From assembly GCF_017948245.1 (NCBI RefSeq), contig NZ_CP072865.1, positions 2,505,501-2,569,500 on the forward strand: DNA of 64,000 nt, written 5' to 3'. The notes under the pieces are model-generated. The model was given only the letters and a program-made list of their open reading frames with translations, was not told the DNA's origin and made no database searches. The stretch comes from Rhizobium sp. NLR16a. GTDB taxonomy: Bacteria; Pseudomonadota; Alphaproteobacteria; Rhizobiales; Rhizobiaceae. The position numbers and the translations under genes were made by a program. Positions 1-9,644 of the stretch are shown here, in pieces. Position 1 is the first letter of the stretch. The number at the start of each line of letters is the position of its first letter.

Positions 1-1
1 G

Positions 2-1636
2 CGGATTTTCGGCAGCGCCGGAGATAGCATGGTCGCCGAATTCCACAGCGCAGTGCAAGGCGTCCGTGCAGCCGTCGCGATCCAGCGCGCCCTCCATCGC
101 CGAAATGCGGACCTGCCTGTGGATCGACGCATGGAGTTCCGCCTTGGGCTCAACCTCGGCGATGTCGTCGTCTCCGGAGATAACTTGCTTGGCGACGGCG
201 TGAACGTCGCCGCCCGCCTTCAAGAAGTGGCGCTGCCTTCAGGTATCTGTGTTTCCGGTGCTTTGCGGGAGCAGATCGAGGGCAAGCTGGACTTTCCGCT
301 CGTGTCGATGGGCGATCGCACACTGAAAAACATTCCCCGCCCGGTGCCCGTGCATCGGGTTGACTGGAGCCGCGAGGACCCTGTTGAAGCGGGGGTGCTC
401 GGCGGACCACTCAGACTGCCTGACAAACCCTCGATCGCCGTATTACCCTTCGTCAACATGTCCGATGACCCGGAGCAGGAGTTCTTCGCCGATGGCTTGA
501 CCGAAGACATCATCACGGCGCTCTCGCTTTATCGCTGGTTTTTCGTCATCGCTCAGAACTCGTCCTTTGTGTTTAAGGGACGCGCGGTTGATGTGAAGCA
601 AATCGGGCGCGATCTCGGCGTGCGCTATATCGTAGAAGGCAGCGTGCGCAGGGTCGGGATGCGTATTCGCGTCACAGGCCAGCTGATCGAGGCGGAAAGC
701 GGCGTGCACCTCTGGGCACAACGCTACGACCGTGAAATCGCCGATATCTTCGCCATTCAGGACGAACTTACCCAAAACGTCGTCGGTGCCATCGAGCCTG
801 AAATCCTTATCGGCGAAAGCCGCCGTGCGTTGCTGCGAACCACGGACAACCTCGATGCCTACGAGAGCCACATGCGCGGCACCTGGCTGCATAACGCACA
901 GGATACGGCCGAGCATTTCAGCGAGGCCATCATCTGGCATCGGCGAGCCATCGAACTCGATCCCAGCTTTGCGCGCGCCCACATGATGTTGGCCCGCTCG
1001 CTCTACGCCCGCTGTCTCCGCGGCTTCAGCGACGACGTCGACAGGGACAGTACTGAACTTCGCCTCGAGGCAGAACGTGCTGTCGCGCTCGACCCGCGCG
1101 ATCCCTACTCTCATTATGTTATGTGCCTCGGCCATTTTGCGGCTCATAACGCTCCAGCCGCGGTCGAGGCGTCCCAGCAGGCGATCGATCTCAACCCCAA
1201 TTTTGCACTCGCGCACATGGCGCTCGGATGGGCTCGCATTTTCGCCGGCCATTTCGCCGAAGCCTGCGACCCGCTGCACATGGCCCTGCGGCTTAGTCCG
1301 CATGACCCCTTTACCTATCTCTTTTTCGACCGACTAGCGTTGTCCCATTACCATCTCAGCAACTACGAGGAGGCTACTCACTATTCCGAACGCGGACTGT
1401 CGCTCCGCCGTGCTTATTTCAACCGACTCGTGCTCCTCGCGAGTCTAGGACAGCTCGATCGCCACGACGAAGCGCGGCGGCTAATACCGGAAATTCTAGC
1501 ACACGCACCGACGGACCTCGAACACTACTGGAAGTTTCTGACACCCTATGTCGCCACCAACCACTACGACCATTTCGTCGACGGTTTACGCAAAGCAGGA
1601 CTACCTTTGTTGAACTCGCCGCGAGAACAATGCTGA
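2..1636 (+). CDS. Class III adenylate cyclase / TPR protein, 5' end cut off by window
   Basis: The reading frame is open to the left edge, so the start lies outside the window; 544 residues are visible. The first part is the C-terminal half of a class III nucleotidyl cyclase domain: a GDSMVAEF strand with the metal-binding Asp, then GDGVNVAARLQ, which holds the Asn and Arg expected for transition-state stabilisation. Next comes a TolB/CadC-like segment beginning IAVLPFVNMSDDPEQEFFADG, followed by several TPR-like helical pairs to the end. Rhizobia carry many such cyclases; the family makes cAMP from ATP. The first metal-binding Asp and any upstream sensor are not visible, so activity cannot be judged. 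It is followed by the rpsF promoter and is not part of that operon. Confidence 0.85.
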   Translation, partial: RIFGSAGDSMVAEFHSAVQGVRAAVAIQRALHRRNADLPVDRRMEFRLGLNLGDVVVSGDNLLGDGVNVAARLQEVALPSGICVSGALREQIEGKLDFPLVSMGDRTLKNIPRPVPVHRVDWSREDPVEAGVLGGPLRLPDKPSIAVLPFVNMSDDPEQEFFADGLTEDIITALSLYRWFFVIAQNSSFVFKGRAVDVKQIGRDLGVRYIVEGSVRRVGMRIRVTGQLIEAESGVHLWAQRYDREIADIFAIQDELTQNVVGAIEPEILIGESRRALLRTTDNLDAYESHMRGTWLHNAQDTAEHFSEAIIWHRRAIELDPSFARAHMMLARSLYARCLRGFSDDVDRDSTELRLEAERAVALDPRDPYSHYVMCLGHFAAHNAPAAVEASQQAIDLNPNFALAHMALGWARIFAGHFAEACDPLHMALRLSPHDPFTYLFFDRLALSHYHLSNYEEATHYSERGLSLRRAYFNRLVLLASLGQLDRHDEARRLIPEILAHAPTDLEHYWKFLTPYVATNHYDHFVDGLRKAGLPLLNSPREQC

Positions 1637-1642
1637 CTGTCC

Positions 1643-1671
1643 CTTGCGTTTCGCGCAAAAATCCGTATAAG
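1643..1671 (+). promoter_or_regulatory. Probable sigma-70 promoter of the rpsF operon
   Basis: CTTGCG (1643-1648), 17-bp spacer, TATAAG (1666-1671), close to the rhizobial CTTGAC-N17-CTATAT pattern. It starts just after the cyclase stop codon and would give a leader of about 215 nt before rpsF. Prediction from sequence only. Confidence 0.55.
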
Positions 1672-1712
1672 CCGCGCTGTTCGTTAACCCGGTCTTCTGG
1701 CTGGTGGCTGAA

Positions 1713-1767
1713 CGGAGGGCCGGTTTCCGCTTGGAAATCGTTCGGAACGGAAGCGTTCCAGCCTCCC
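1713..1767 (+). promoter_or_regulatory. Structured rpsF leader, possible S6:S18 autoregulatory element
   Basis: The leader can fold into a three-way junction. The closing stem GGAGG (1714-1718) pairs with CCTCC (1762-1766). Inside it, an 8-bp hairpin (1721-1728 with 1733-1740, loop GCTT) and a 6-bp hairpin (1744-1749 with 1754-1759, loop GAAG) sit side by side. S6:S18 complexes are known to bind rpsF leaders in many bacteria, but I did not establish the characteristic CCG bulge, so the role is inference. Confidence 0.4.
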
Positions 1768-1891
1768 GTGTCTCCGCTCTCGACCGTCTCGGAAACGCTT
1801 TTCTTGCCTGGGCCCGCCCAATCAGGAGCAGTCGTTGAGGCTTAGCCGCCGAATATCGGGTTGAACCAAACGCAAGAAAGGCAAAGCTGTC

Positions 1892-2350
1892 ATGGCTCTT
1901 TATGAACATGTATTCCTTGCCCGGCAGGATATTTCCGCTCAGCAGGTCGATGCCCTCGTAGAACAGTACAAGGGTGTGATCGAAGCTAACGGCGGCAAGG
2001 TCGGGCGCATCGAAAACTGGGGCCTCAAGTCCCTCACCTATCGCATCAAGAAGAACCGCAAGGCACACTACGCCCTGATGGACATCGATGCACCGGCAGC
2101 AGCGATCCAGGAAATGGAACGTCAGATGCGCATCAGCGAAGACGTTCTTCGCTACATGACCATCGCCGTCGAAAAGCACGAAGAAGGCCCGTCTGCCATG
2201 CTGCAGAAGCGCGACCGCGACGATCGCGGCCCGCGCGAAGGTGGCGATCGTGGCCCGCGTCGCGAATTCGGCGACCGTCCGCCGCGCCGCGACGGCGATT
2301 TCCAGCGTGGCCCGCGTCCGGACCGCGCTCCCCGCGAAGACCGTGCATAA
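1892..2350 (+). CDS. rpsF: 30S ribosomal protein S6
   Basis: 152 residues. The N-terminal ~100 residues match S6 ([50 protein letters not shown]). S6 binds S18 and 16S rRNA in the platform of the small subunit. The C-terminal ~45 residues form a low-complexity Arg/Asp/Gly/Pro tail with repeated DRGPR-like units, an extension beyond the ~100-residue core. The start is supported by AGAAAGGCAAAG upstream. First gene of an rpsF-rpsR-DUF2232-rplI set, 12 bp before rpsR. A structured leader lies upstream. Confidence 0.97.
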   Translation: MALYEHVFLARQDISAQQVDALVEQYKGVIEANGGKVGRIENWGLKSLTYRIKKNRKAHYALMDIDAPAAAIQEMERQMRISEDVLRYMTIAVEKHEEGPSAMLQKRDRDDRGPREGGDRGPRREFGDRPPRRDGDFQRGPRPDRAPREDRA

Positions 2351-2362
2351 GGAGATATAAGA

Positions 2363-2611
2363 ATGTCTGAAGCTTCCTCCGCACCGGTCCGTCGTCCGTT
2401 CCATCGCCGCCGCAAGACCTGCCCGTTCTCCGGCGCAAACGCACCGCGGATCGACTACAAGGACGTACGTCTGCTGCAGCGCTACATTTCCGAGCGCGGC
2501 AAGATCGTTCCGTCCCGCATCACGGCCGTTTCCCAGAAGAAGCAGCGCGAACTCGCCCAGGCGATCAAGCGCGCGCGTTTCCTCGGCCTGCTGCCTTACG
2601 TCGTCGCCTGA
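2363..2611 (+). CDS. rpsR: 30S ribosomal protein S18
   Basis: 82 residues, full length. It has the typical S18 core: a CPFSG segment near the N terminus, [27 protein letters not shown], and the C-terminal [17 protein letters not shown]. It forms a heterodimer with S6 on the small subunit. AAGGAGATATAAGA just upstream of the ATG is a strong ribosome binding site, and the gap to rpsF is only 12 bp, so the two are co-transcribed. Confidence 0.97.
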   Translation: MSEASSAPVRRPFHRRRKTCPFSGANAPRIDYKDVRLLQRYISERGKIVPSRITAVSQKKQRELAQAIKRARFLGLLPYVVA

Positions 2612-2632
2612 TCGGCCGATGTGATGACATTT

Positions 2633-2658
2633 AAGGGAAGGCATTCGTGCCTTCCCTT
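2633..2658 (+). terminator. 11-bp UUCG hairpin downstream of rpsR
   Basis: AAGGGAAGGCA, loop TTCG, TGCCTTCCCTT: a perfect 11-bp stem with a stable UUCG tetraloop 21 bp after the rpsR stop. The following sequence (CTCCCTTTCGCG) is only weakly T-rich, so it may be a partial terminator or an RNA-stability element that lowers expression of the downstream genes. Confidence 0.6.
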
Positions 2659-2767
2659 CTCCCTTTCGCGATGGGCGCGGATCGGAATTCTTAAAACCCA
2701 TGTTGAGACGTTTCTGAATTCGATTCAGCAACAGCCTCTAACTGCTTGATGAAGCAGGACAGCGACC

Positions 2768-3754
2768 TTGAAACGACCGGATCTTAAAACGCTGCTGATC
2801 GGCGCACTCGCCGGATTGACCGCCGCCCTGCTGGTGTTGGGCGCGAGCATGCAGCCGTCGTTTTTCAGCGCGCTGCTCTACACGGCCTCGGCGCTGCCGA
2901 TCCTGATCGTCGGGCTTGGCTGGGGCAATGCCGCCGCGATTTCGGCCGTCGTCATGGGAGCGGCGCTTGGTGCGGTCCTCATCTCCCCGTCTTTCGCGCT
3001 CATCATGACGCTGGTGACGCTGCTGCCGGCCGGCTGGCTGAGCCATCTCGCCAATCTCGCGCGTCCCGCCTCCGAACTCGGCGGCCCCGACCATCTGCTT
3101 GCCTGGTATCCGCTCTCCGATATCCTGCTGCATCTGTGCGGACTGGTGACGCTTGCCGTCATCGTCATCGGCGTGATGATCGGCTATGGGCCTGATATCA
3201 CCGACCCGATCGTCGATCTGCTGATCACCTCGGTCAAACAGCAGCAGCCGGAATTCATGCCCGATCCGGCGGCAACCGCGCAGACCAAATCGCTTATCCT
3301 GCTGATGCTGCCGGCCGTGCAGGGCGGCATGTGGGTCAGCATGCTGTTTGCCGCCTATTATTTCGCCGTGCGCATCGTCGCCGCATCCGGCCGGGGCCTT
3401 CGGCCGCGCGAGGATATTCCTTCGTCGCTGCGCATGAACCGCAATTCGATCTTCATCTTTCTGGCCGGGCTTGCTGCCTGCTTCTTCGGCGGCGTTCCAG
3501 CGCTCGTCGGCGCGACCGTGATCGGCACCTTCGGCGCCGGTTTCATGCTCTCCGGCTTCGCCTCGCTGCATTTCCGCACACGTGGAAAGGACTGGCGCAT
3601 ACCGGCCCTCATCCTCTGCTACCTGGCTTCGATGCTCATGCTGCTGCCAGCTCTCCTCATCCTCGTCCTGGGTCTCAGCGATACGCGCAAGGCGATCGCG
3701 CTCACCCCGGCGAAAGATGCCGATACCTCCAAACAATCCGACACGAAAATCTGA
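2768..3754 (+). CDS. DUF2232 family membrane protein
   Basis: 328 residues, nearly all hydrophobic, with about seven to nine predicted membrane spans (from [13 protein letters not shown] near the N terminus to [14 protein letters not shown] near the C terminus). The start is TTG ([12 protein letters not shown]); no better ATG gives this N terminus. This family is typical of the slot between rpsR and rplI in alphaproteobacteria. Its function is unknown, and position alone does not show a ribosomal role. It ends 22 bp before rplI, so it is probably co-transcribed with it. Confidence 0.85.
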   Translation: MKRPDLKTLLIGALAGLTAALLVLGASMQPSFFSALLYTASALPILIVGLGWGNAAAISAVVMGAALGAVLISPSFALIMTLVTLLPAGWLSHLANLARPASELGGPDHLLAWYPLSDILLHLCGLVTLAVIVIGVMIGYGPDITDPIVDLLITSVKQQQPEFMPDPAATAQTKSLILLMLPAVQGGMWVSMLFAAYYFAVRIVAASGRGLRPREDIPSSLRMNRNSIFIFLAGLAACFFGGVPALVGATVIGTFGAGFMLSGFASLHFRTRGKDWRIPALILCYLASMLMLLPALLILVLGLSDTRKAIALTPAKDADTSKQSDTKI

Positions 3755-3776
3755 GACACAAGAAAGGAACAAGAAA

Positions 3777-4355
3777 ATGGAAGTCATCCTTCTCGAACGC
3801 ATCTCCAAGCTCGGCCAGATGGGCGAAACCGTAAAGGTTCGCGACGGCTTTGCCCGCAACTACCTGCTGCCGCTCGGCAAGGCGCTGCGCGCCAATGCCG
3901 CCAACAAGGCTCGCTTCGAATCCGAGCGCGCGACGCTCGAAGCCCGTAACCTCGAGCGCAAGTCGGAAGCCCAGAAGGTCGCCGACGTTCTCGACGGCAA
4001 GTCCTTCATCGTCGTACGCTCCGCCGGCGAAACCGGCCAGCTTTACGGCTCGGTCGCTGCCCGCGACGTTATCGAAGTTCTCGCCGCGGAAGGCTTCAAC
4101 ATCGGCCGCAACCAGGTTCACCTCAACACGCCGATCAAGGCGATCGGCCTGCACAAGGTCGAGCTGCAGCTGCATGCCGAAGTCGAAATCAACATCGAGC
4201 TGAACGTTGCCCGTTCTGCCGAAGAGGCAGAGCGTCAGGCCAAGGGCGAAGAACTCACCTCGGTCGACGCGATCTACGGTGTTGACGAAGACGCACTGCG
4301 TCCGGAAGATTTCTTCGATCCGGAAGCCGACGGCCTCGACGAAGACGAAGCATAA
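3777..4355 (+). CDS. rplI: 50S ribosomal protein L9
   Basis: 192 residues. The ATG at 3777 ([19 protein letters not shown]) is chosen over longer in-frame starts because it begins the conserved L9 N terminus and is preceded by AGAAAGGAAC. The N-terminal 23S-binding domain ([13 protein letters not shown]) is followed by the long connecting helix and the C-terminal domain. After about residue 150 there is an acidic tail ([14 protein letters not shown]), longer than in the ~150-residue enterobacterial protein. Last gene of the rpsF operon; a strong terminator follows. Confidence 0.96.
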   Translation: MEVILLERISKLGQMGETVKVRDGFARNYLLPLGKALRANAANKARFESERATLEARNLERKSEAQKVADVLDGKSFIVVRSAGETGQLYGSVAARDVIEVLAAEGFNIGRNQVHLNTPIKAIGLHKVELQLHAEVEINIELNVARSAEEAERQAKGEELTSVDAIYGVDEDALRPEDFFDPEADGLDEDEA

Positions 4356-4383
4356 TTCTCGACGGACAGTCCGCGAGAGGGAG

Positions 4384-4410
4384 AGCCCGGCCACCGCGCC
4401 GGGCTTTTTC
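4384..4410 (+). terminator. Rho-independent terminator after rplI
   Basis: AGCCCGGC, six-base loop, GCCGGGCT (4384-4405), followed directly by TTTTCTTTT. Closes the rpsF-rpsR-DUF2232-rplI unit. Confidence 0.88.
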
Positions 4411-4723
4411 TTTTCCGTGCGTTCCGGGTTCGCGCAGCCGTCGGTCGCCTTTTTAGCGGGGGATACCCGGATGTTTTTGCTGCGTGCCCGATGCCATCGG
4501 GCTAACATATCCTTCTCCGGAACGGATGAGCTGAGTCGGCTCCGTACCGTGTCCTGCGGGTGACACTGCCAGTATTTCTGAATTGTGTCGCCCGGGACTG
4601 TGGAGAAGTCGAACAATGGGCACAGCGTTCAGGATTTAAGTGAGACGAGCCCCGCTCCTGTCGCAGCCCCTTGATTTTCTCCATCCGGAATTGCAAATCC
4701 GGAGTTGGAAAAAGACAGAACGG
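4411..4723. other. Intergenic region before dnaB
   Basis: About 310 bp between the rplI terminator and the chosen dnaB start. It should hold the dnaB promoter, but I see no convincing -35/-10 pair. A GTG at 4640 in frame with dnaB would add 28 residues that do not look like DnaB, so I treat that stretch as untranslated. No other gene or repeat was recognised. Confidence 0.5.
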
Positions 4724-6226
<1,503 letters not shown>

Positions 6227-6250
6227 CGCGGTTTCCCGCGTCGATTTTCT

Positions 6251-6553
6251 TCAGAGCCCTGCGGCCCGCAATAATGCAACCGTCGCGACGCCGACCACGA
6301 CGGTCGCAAGCATCGGCAGGCGGCGTGCGGCGATTGCCGTTGCCGCGCAGGCCAGCGTCTCCGCCCAGCCGGTCGCAAAGGCGGTCGGGGCGATGACGGC
6401 CATCAGCACGGCCGGCGGAATGGCCTCGATCGCCGTTGTCCGGCGCTCGTCGGTCTCGACATGCCGGATCAGGATGAGGCCGCTGACGCGGGTGAAGACG
6501 GTTGCGGCAGCCATCGTGAGGATGGCGATAAAGGTGTTGAGGTCGAGCGTCAT
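6251..6553 (-). CDS. azlD: AzlD family branched-chain amino acid export subunit
   Basis: 100 residues with three to four hydrophobic segments (FIAILTMAAATVFTRVSGL; AVLMAVIAPTAFATG). In this family the small AzlD and larger AzlC proteins form an exporter, shown for branched-chain amino acids and analogues in Bacillus. The start overlaps the azlC stop by 4 bp (6550-6553), which indicates translational coupling and a 1:1 partnership. The substrate here is inferred only from the family. Confidence 0.85.
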   Translation of the reverse strand: MTLDLNTFIAILTMAAATVFTRVSGLILIRHVETDERRTTAIEAIPPAVLMAVIAPTAFATGWAETLACAATAIAARRLPMLATVVVGVATVALLRAAGL

Positions 6554-7254
6554 GCCGCCTGCTCCCGCGCCCTGCCCTGCCAGAGGGCCATTGCCAGACC
6601 GGCCAGCGCACCAGCGGCGATATACCAGACGCTCGGGACGAAATGGTGGACAGCAACGGAAGCGGCACCGCTTGCAGCAAGGACTGCGCCGGTTTCAGGC
6701 CCCTTCCAGAAGCCCATGACGAGCACGACGAAAACGGCCGGAAAGGCGAAGTCGAGGCCGATGACGGCAGGATTGCCGAGAAAGGCGCCGAGCAGTGCGC
6801 CTGTCAGCGAAGAGCCGACCCAGGTGAGGTAAAAGGGCATGACGATTCCGGCATACCAGGCGGGTGTCAGCTTCGTGCTGCCGGCCCGGAATTCCGCCAT
6901 GGCCCAGAGCTCGTCGGCGAGGAAGAGCATGGCGATATAACGTTTGACACCGGTGAAGCACTGCATCTTCGTGCCGATCGACGCGCTCATCAGCACATGG
7001 CGGATATTGACGAGCAGGGCGGCGAAGCCGACGCTGACCCAGCTTGCCGGATGCGTCCAGATGTCCATCGCCACGAATTGCGAACCGCCTGCGAAAACAA
7101 GCGCGCTCATCAGTGTCGTTTCCAGCGGCGAAAGGCCCTTGGTGGCGGCGACCGCGCCGAAGACGAGACCGATCGGCAAGACGGCGATAACAAGCGGAAA
7201 AATGGCACGCATTCCGGCGAGAAATTCGCTGGATGGCCGGCTGTGCTGCAACAT
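6550..7254 (-). CDS. azlC: AzlC family amino acid exporter, large subunit
   Basis: 234 residues, hydrophobic throughout, with the family core GLVFGAVAATKGLSPLETTLMSALVFAGGSQFVA near the N terminus. It is the membrane partner of AzlD, with which it overlaps by 4 bp. It lies 67 bp downstream of an AraC-type gene on the same strand. The 18-bp sequence at 7308-7325 in that gap resembles one upstream of the araC gene, suggesting that both are controlled by this regulator. Confidence 0.88.
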   Translation of the reverse strand: MLQHSRPSSEFLAGMRAIFPLVIAVLPIGLVFGAVAATKGLSPLETTLMSALVFAGGSQFVAMDIWTHPASWVSVGFAALLVNIRHVLMSASIGTKMQCFTGVKRYIAMLFLADELWAMAEFRAGSTKLTPAWYAGIVMPFYLTWVGSSLTGALLGAFLGNPAVIGLDFAFPAVFVVLVMGFWKGPETGAVLAASGAASVAVHHFVPSVWYIAAGALAGLAMALWQGRAREQAA

Positions 7255-7307
7255 GGCAATCTCCTGATCAAGATCGCGGAGGGTTAGCCCAGCCCACCAT
7301 GGCTGTA

Positions 7308-7325
7308 TTGAACGAAAGTGATCAG
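7308..7325. promoter_or_regulatory. Candidate AraC-type operator upstream of azlC
   Basis: TTGAACGAAAGTGATCAG, 54 bp before the azlC start and overlapping the araC stop codon. It matches 16 of 18 positions with 8213-8230, which lies 34 bp before the araC-type gene. Recurrence in front of both target candidates is the only evidence. Confidence 0.45.
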
Positions 7326-8179
7326 CCCAGGCGGAATTGGCCGGGGGTTACCCCCGTGCGCGCCTTGAAATGCCGGGTGAAATGCGCCTGATCGGCAAAA
7401 CCGCATTCAAGCGCGATATCGGCCGGCATGTGCCCCTGCCGCAGCAGCCGGCGGGCCACCTGCACGCGCCGATCCGTCAGAAATGCGTGCGGCGTGATAT
7501 GATATTCCTTGCGGAAGGCGCGGATGAGATGAGCGCGGCTCAATCCCGCCACGCCCGCCAGCTCCTCAAGGCCGACATCGCTTTCGAAATTCTCGACCAG
7601 GTATTCGCGGGCGCGGGCGACGGCGCTTCGCTCCTGCGTATCGACAGGCACGACAATCGTGCTGCCGTGACGCGCAAAGATCGCTGCCAGCACCGAGAAC
7701 ATGCCTTCATCGGCCTCCAGCGCCCCCGCGCCCCTTTCGAGCGTGCGATGGGCGGCATGAAAGGCATTGGCGAGCTCAGGATCGCGTGGAAGCGCGCCGG
7801 CGAAGGACGGCGTCGCGTGGAAGGCCTTGCCAGTGACATCCTCCAGAATATCGACGAACAGCTTCATGTCGGGATAGACCATACGGTAACGGTAGCCTTC
7901 ACCGCCCGGGGCGCCGTCATGGATGACACCGGGATCGATCAGATAAAGATCGCCCGGCCCGGTTTCCTCCCGCCTGCCGCTGAGGGTGGCAATCTGAGTG
8001 CCACTTTCGATCGCGCCGATGCTGAAGGTATCGTGCGCATGCGGCGCATACTCATGCGTGAGAAAGGTGGCGCTCAGGCACTCCATGCCGCGGAAACGGG
8101 TATCCCGCCAGAAGCGGGCCGATTCCACATTGGCAAGCGGCATGGCCTCCGCGGCCTCTTTCTGGGATACGTTGTGCAT
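7322..8179 (-). CDS. AraC family transcriptional regulator
   Basis: 285 residues. The N-terminal half is a cupin-type AraC ligand-binding domain (HEYAPHAHDTFSIGAIESG; GDLYLIDPGVIHDGAP). The C-terminal ~95 residues carry two helix-turn-helix motifs (GLEELAGVAGLSRAHLIRAF and ADIALECGFADQAHFTRHFK) ending in RTGVTPGQFR. It is encoded just upstream of azlC-azlD, a common arrangement in which the regulator controls amino-acid export. The ATG at 8179 lacks a strong ribosome binding site; an internal ATG 12 codons later is possible. The promoter side faces the IS5-family element. Confidence 0.9.
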   Translation of the reverse strand: MHNVSQKEAAEAMPLANVESARFWRDTRFRGMECLSATFLTHEYAPHAHDTFSIGAIESGTQIATLSGRREETGPGDLYLIDPGVIHDGAPGGEGYRYRMVYPDMKLFVDILEDVTGKAFHATPSFAGALPRDPELANAFHAAHRTLERGAGALEADEGMFSVLAAIFARHGSTIVVPVDTQERSAVARAREYLVENFESDVGLEELAGVAGLSRAHLIRAFRKEYHITPHAFLTDRRVQVARRLLRQGHMPADIALECGFADQAHFTRHFKARTGVTPGQFRLG

Positions 8180-8212
8180 CCGCTAAGATTAGCGCGGAAG
8201 CTGGTAGGCGTC

Positions 8213-8230
8213 TTGAACAAAAGTGATCGG
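8213..8230. promoter_or_regulatory. Candidate AraC-type operator upstream of the araC-like gene
   Basis: TTGAACAAAAGTGATCGG, 34 bp before the regulator's start. It matches 16 of 18 positions of the site at 7308-7325, in the same orientation. This fits an autoregulatory site, but it is not proven. Confidence 0.45.
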
Positions 8231-8288
8231 ACAAGAGGCAAAGGGTGGTATGTGGACTGCCTGCGCTTTCCCTTGACCACAATCGTCT

Positions 8289-8292
8289 TTAG
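8289..8292. repeat. Target site duplication TTAG, left copy
   Basis: TTAG directly abuts the left inverted repeat of the IS; the same four bases follow the right end at 9600-9603. It fits the YTAR target preference of the IS5 group. Confidence 0.8.
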
Positions 8293-9599
8293 CAGGCTGC
8301 TGAAAATCGCTTTGCGCTACCGCGTCGCATTGCTGTTGGTTTAATTTTTAGCCGGATTGCCGGCGGATTTGCGCTGATGGCAGGGAATTTCCTGGTCATT
8401 GTGGGCTTGTGGCTCCCTCAAGACACACTTTGCCCGTCGACCCAATCAATTTCGGAAGACGAATGATGTTGTAGGCGACAAGGGCGAAAGTGAAGACCGC
8501 CTCGACCTTATCCAGTCCGCGCACCTTGAGCTGTGAGAGACCGCCGGTCGTCTTGACCCAGCCGAAGACTTCCTCGATCCGCTTGCGGCAACGCAGGCTC
8601 ATCGCATAGCCGGTGCTTTGTGCGACGTCTGGCGGCACCGCCGTCTTGCGCACCTTGCCCGTCTTGCTCACCGTCCCGTTGATCGCTACATGCGGCTCGA
8701 TCTTGCGCGCCTTCAACTCTTCGATGAAGGCTTCCACGTCGTAGGCCTTGTCGGCGCCAAGCGTCGCCCCTTCGCCAAGCCCCTCGCTCAACATACTGGC
8801 CGCCTCCCGCTCGCCCGTGCCGGTCGCATGCGTCACCGCACCGTCGACCACAAGCCCATTGCGGTTCTCCATCAGCGCATGTCCCAGATAGGCCAGCCGG
8901 CTCTCCTGGCCCTTGCTCTTGCGGTAAAGCCGGGCATCCGGGTCGGTGGTCGAGGCGTGCGTCTCGTTCGAGCGCTTCTCCTTGCGGAAATCACGCTCGC
9001 CGTTGCGTCCGTCCGTTGGCGGCTCGTCCGAGCCGTCCTTGGACCGGAAGCTCTTGATCGAGGCAAACGCCTTCAGCATCGTGCCGTCGACCGAAAAATG
9101 CTCGGCACTTAAAAGCGCCTTGACCGCAGGCTGCAAAAGCAGCGCCGACAGGAAGCTCTGGGCGACCTCCGTCGTCAACAGCCGATCCCGGTTCTTCGAA
9201 AATGACGAGGCATCCCAGACCGCATCGTCGATGCCAAGCCCGACGAACCAGCGGAACAGCAGATCGAATTCCAGCCGCTCCATCAATTGACGCTCGGAGC
9301 GGATCGAATACAGCATCTGCAGCAGCACCGCCCGCAGCATCCGTTCCGGCGCAATCGACGGTCGACCGGTCTTGGCATAGAGCCCCGCAAACGATCCATC
9401 CAACGCAGCAAGCGAGGTGTTCACCAGATCGCGCATCGCCCGAAGCGGATGCCGAACCGGAACCCGCCCCTCAAGATCCACATACGAAAACAGCGAACCC
9501 GTCCGATCATCCCCGCCGCGCATCAAATTCCCTCGAAAGCCACCCGCTCAAGGGAATCATGTGTTCAGACCAAAAGCCAGCGAGTTTTTCAGCAGCCTG
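8293..9599 (-). mobile_element. Complete IS5-family insertion sequence (1307 bp)
   Basis: The ends are inverted repeats: CAGGCTGCTGAAAA at 8293-8306 and its exact complement at 9586-9599, with weaker similarity further in. TTAG is duplicated on both sides. The interior holds one intact transposase gene on the minus strand. The element sits between the araC-type gene and alr; its right end is 45 bp before the alr start codon. Intact ends, duplication and open frame suggest a recent and possibly still active insertion. I cannot name the ISfinder entry. Confidence 0.9.
8396..9523 (-). CDS. IS5-family DDE transposase
   Basis: 375 residues from ATG 9523; an adjacent TTG would add one residue. The N-terminal DUF772-like region (RPSIAPERMLRAVLLQMLY; RQLMERLEFDLLFRWFVGL) is followed by the DDE catalytic domain: Asp146 in SVDGTMLKAF, Asp258 in LGADKAYDVEAF, and Glu317/318 in RKRIEEVFGWVKT with the usual spaced Arg/Lys. 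A basic, polar linker lies around residues 160-205. No frameshift or stop is seen, so the enzyme looks intact. It catalyses cut-and-paste transposition of the surrounding element. Confidence 0.93.
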   Translation of the reverse strand: MRGGDDRTGSLFSYVDLEGRVPVRHPLRAMRDLVNTSLAALDGSFAGLYAKTGRPSIAPERMLRAVLLQMLYSIRSERQLMERLEFDLLFRWFVGLGIDDAVWDASSFSKNRDRLLTTEVAQSFLSALLLQPAVKALLSAEHFSVDGTMLKAFASIKSFRSKDGSDEPPTDGRNGERDFRKEKRSNETHASTTDPDARLYRKSKGQESRLAYLGHALMENRNGLVVDGAVTHATGTGEREAASMLSEGLGEGATLGADKAYDVEAFIEELKARKIEPHVAINGTVSKTGKVRKTAVPPDVAQSTGYAMSLRCRKRIEEVFGWVKTTGGLSQLKVRGLDKVEAVFTFALVAYNIIRLPKLIGSTGKVCLEGATSPQ

Positions 9600-9603
9600 T
9601 TAG
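9600..9603. repeat. Target site duplication TTAG, right copy
   Basis: TTAG immediately after the right inverted repeat, identical to 8289-8292. Confidence 0.8.
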
Positions 9604-9644
9604 ACTGGTTCGGGTGGTTACCTTCCATTTCTTCACGGCGATTC

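Noticed and set aside
1601..2731. A 376-codon minus-strand frame over rpsF-rpsR
   Set aside because: Opposite strand of ribosomal protein genes; low-complexity Arg-rich product.
9417..9644. N-terminal extension of alr reaching into the IS element
   Set aside because: The enzyme is full length from ATG 9645; the open frame upstream is accidental IS sequence.
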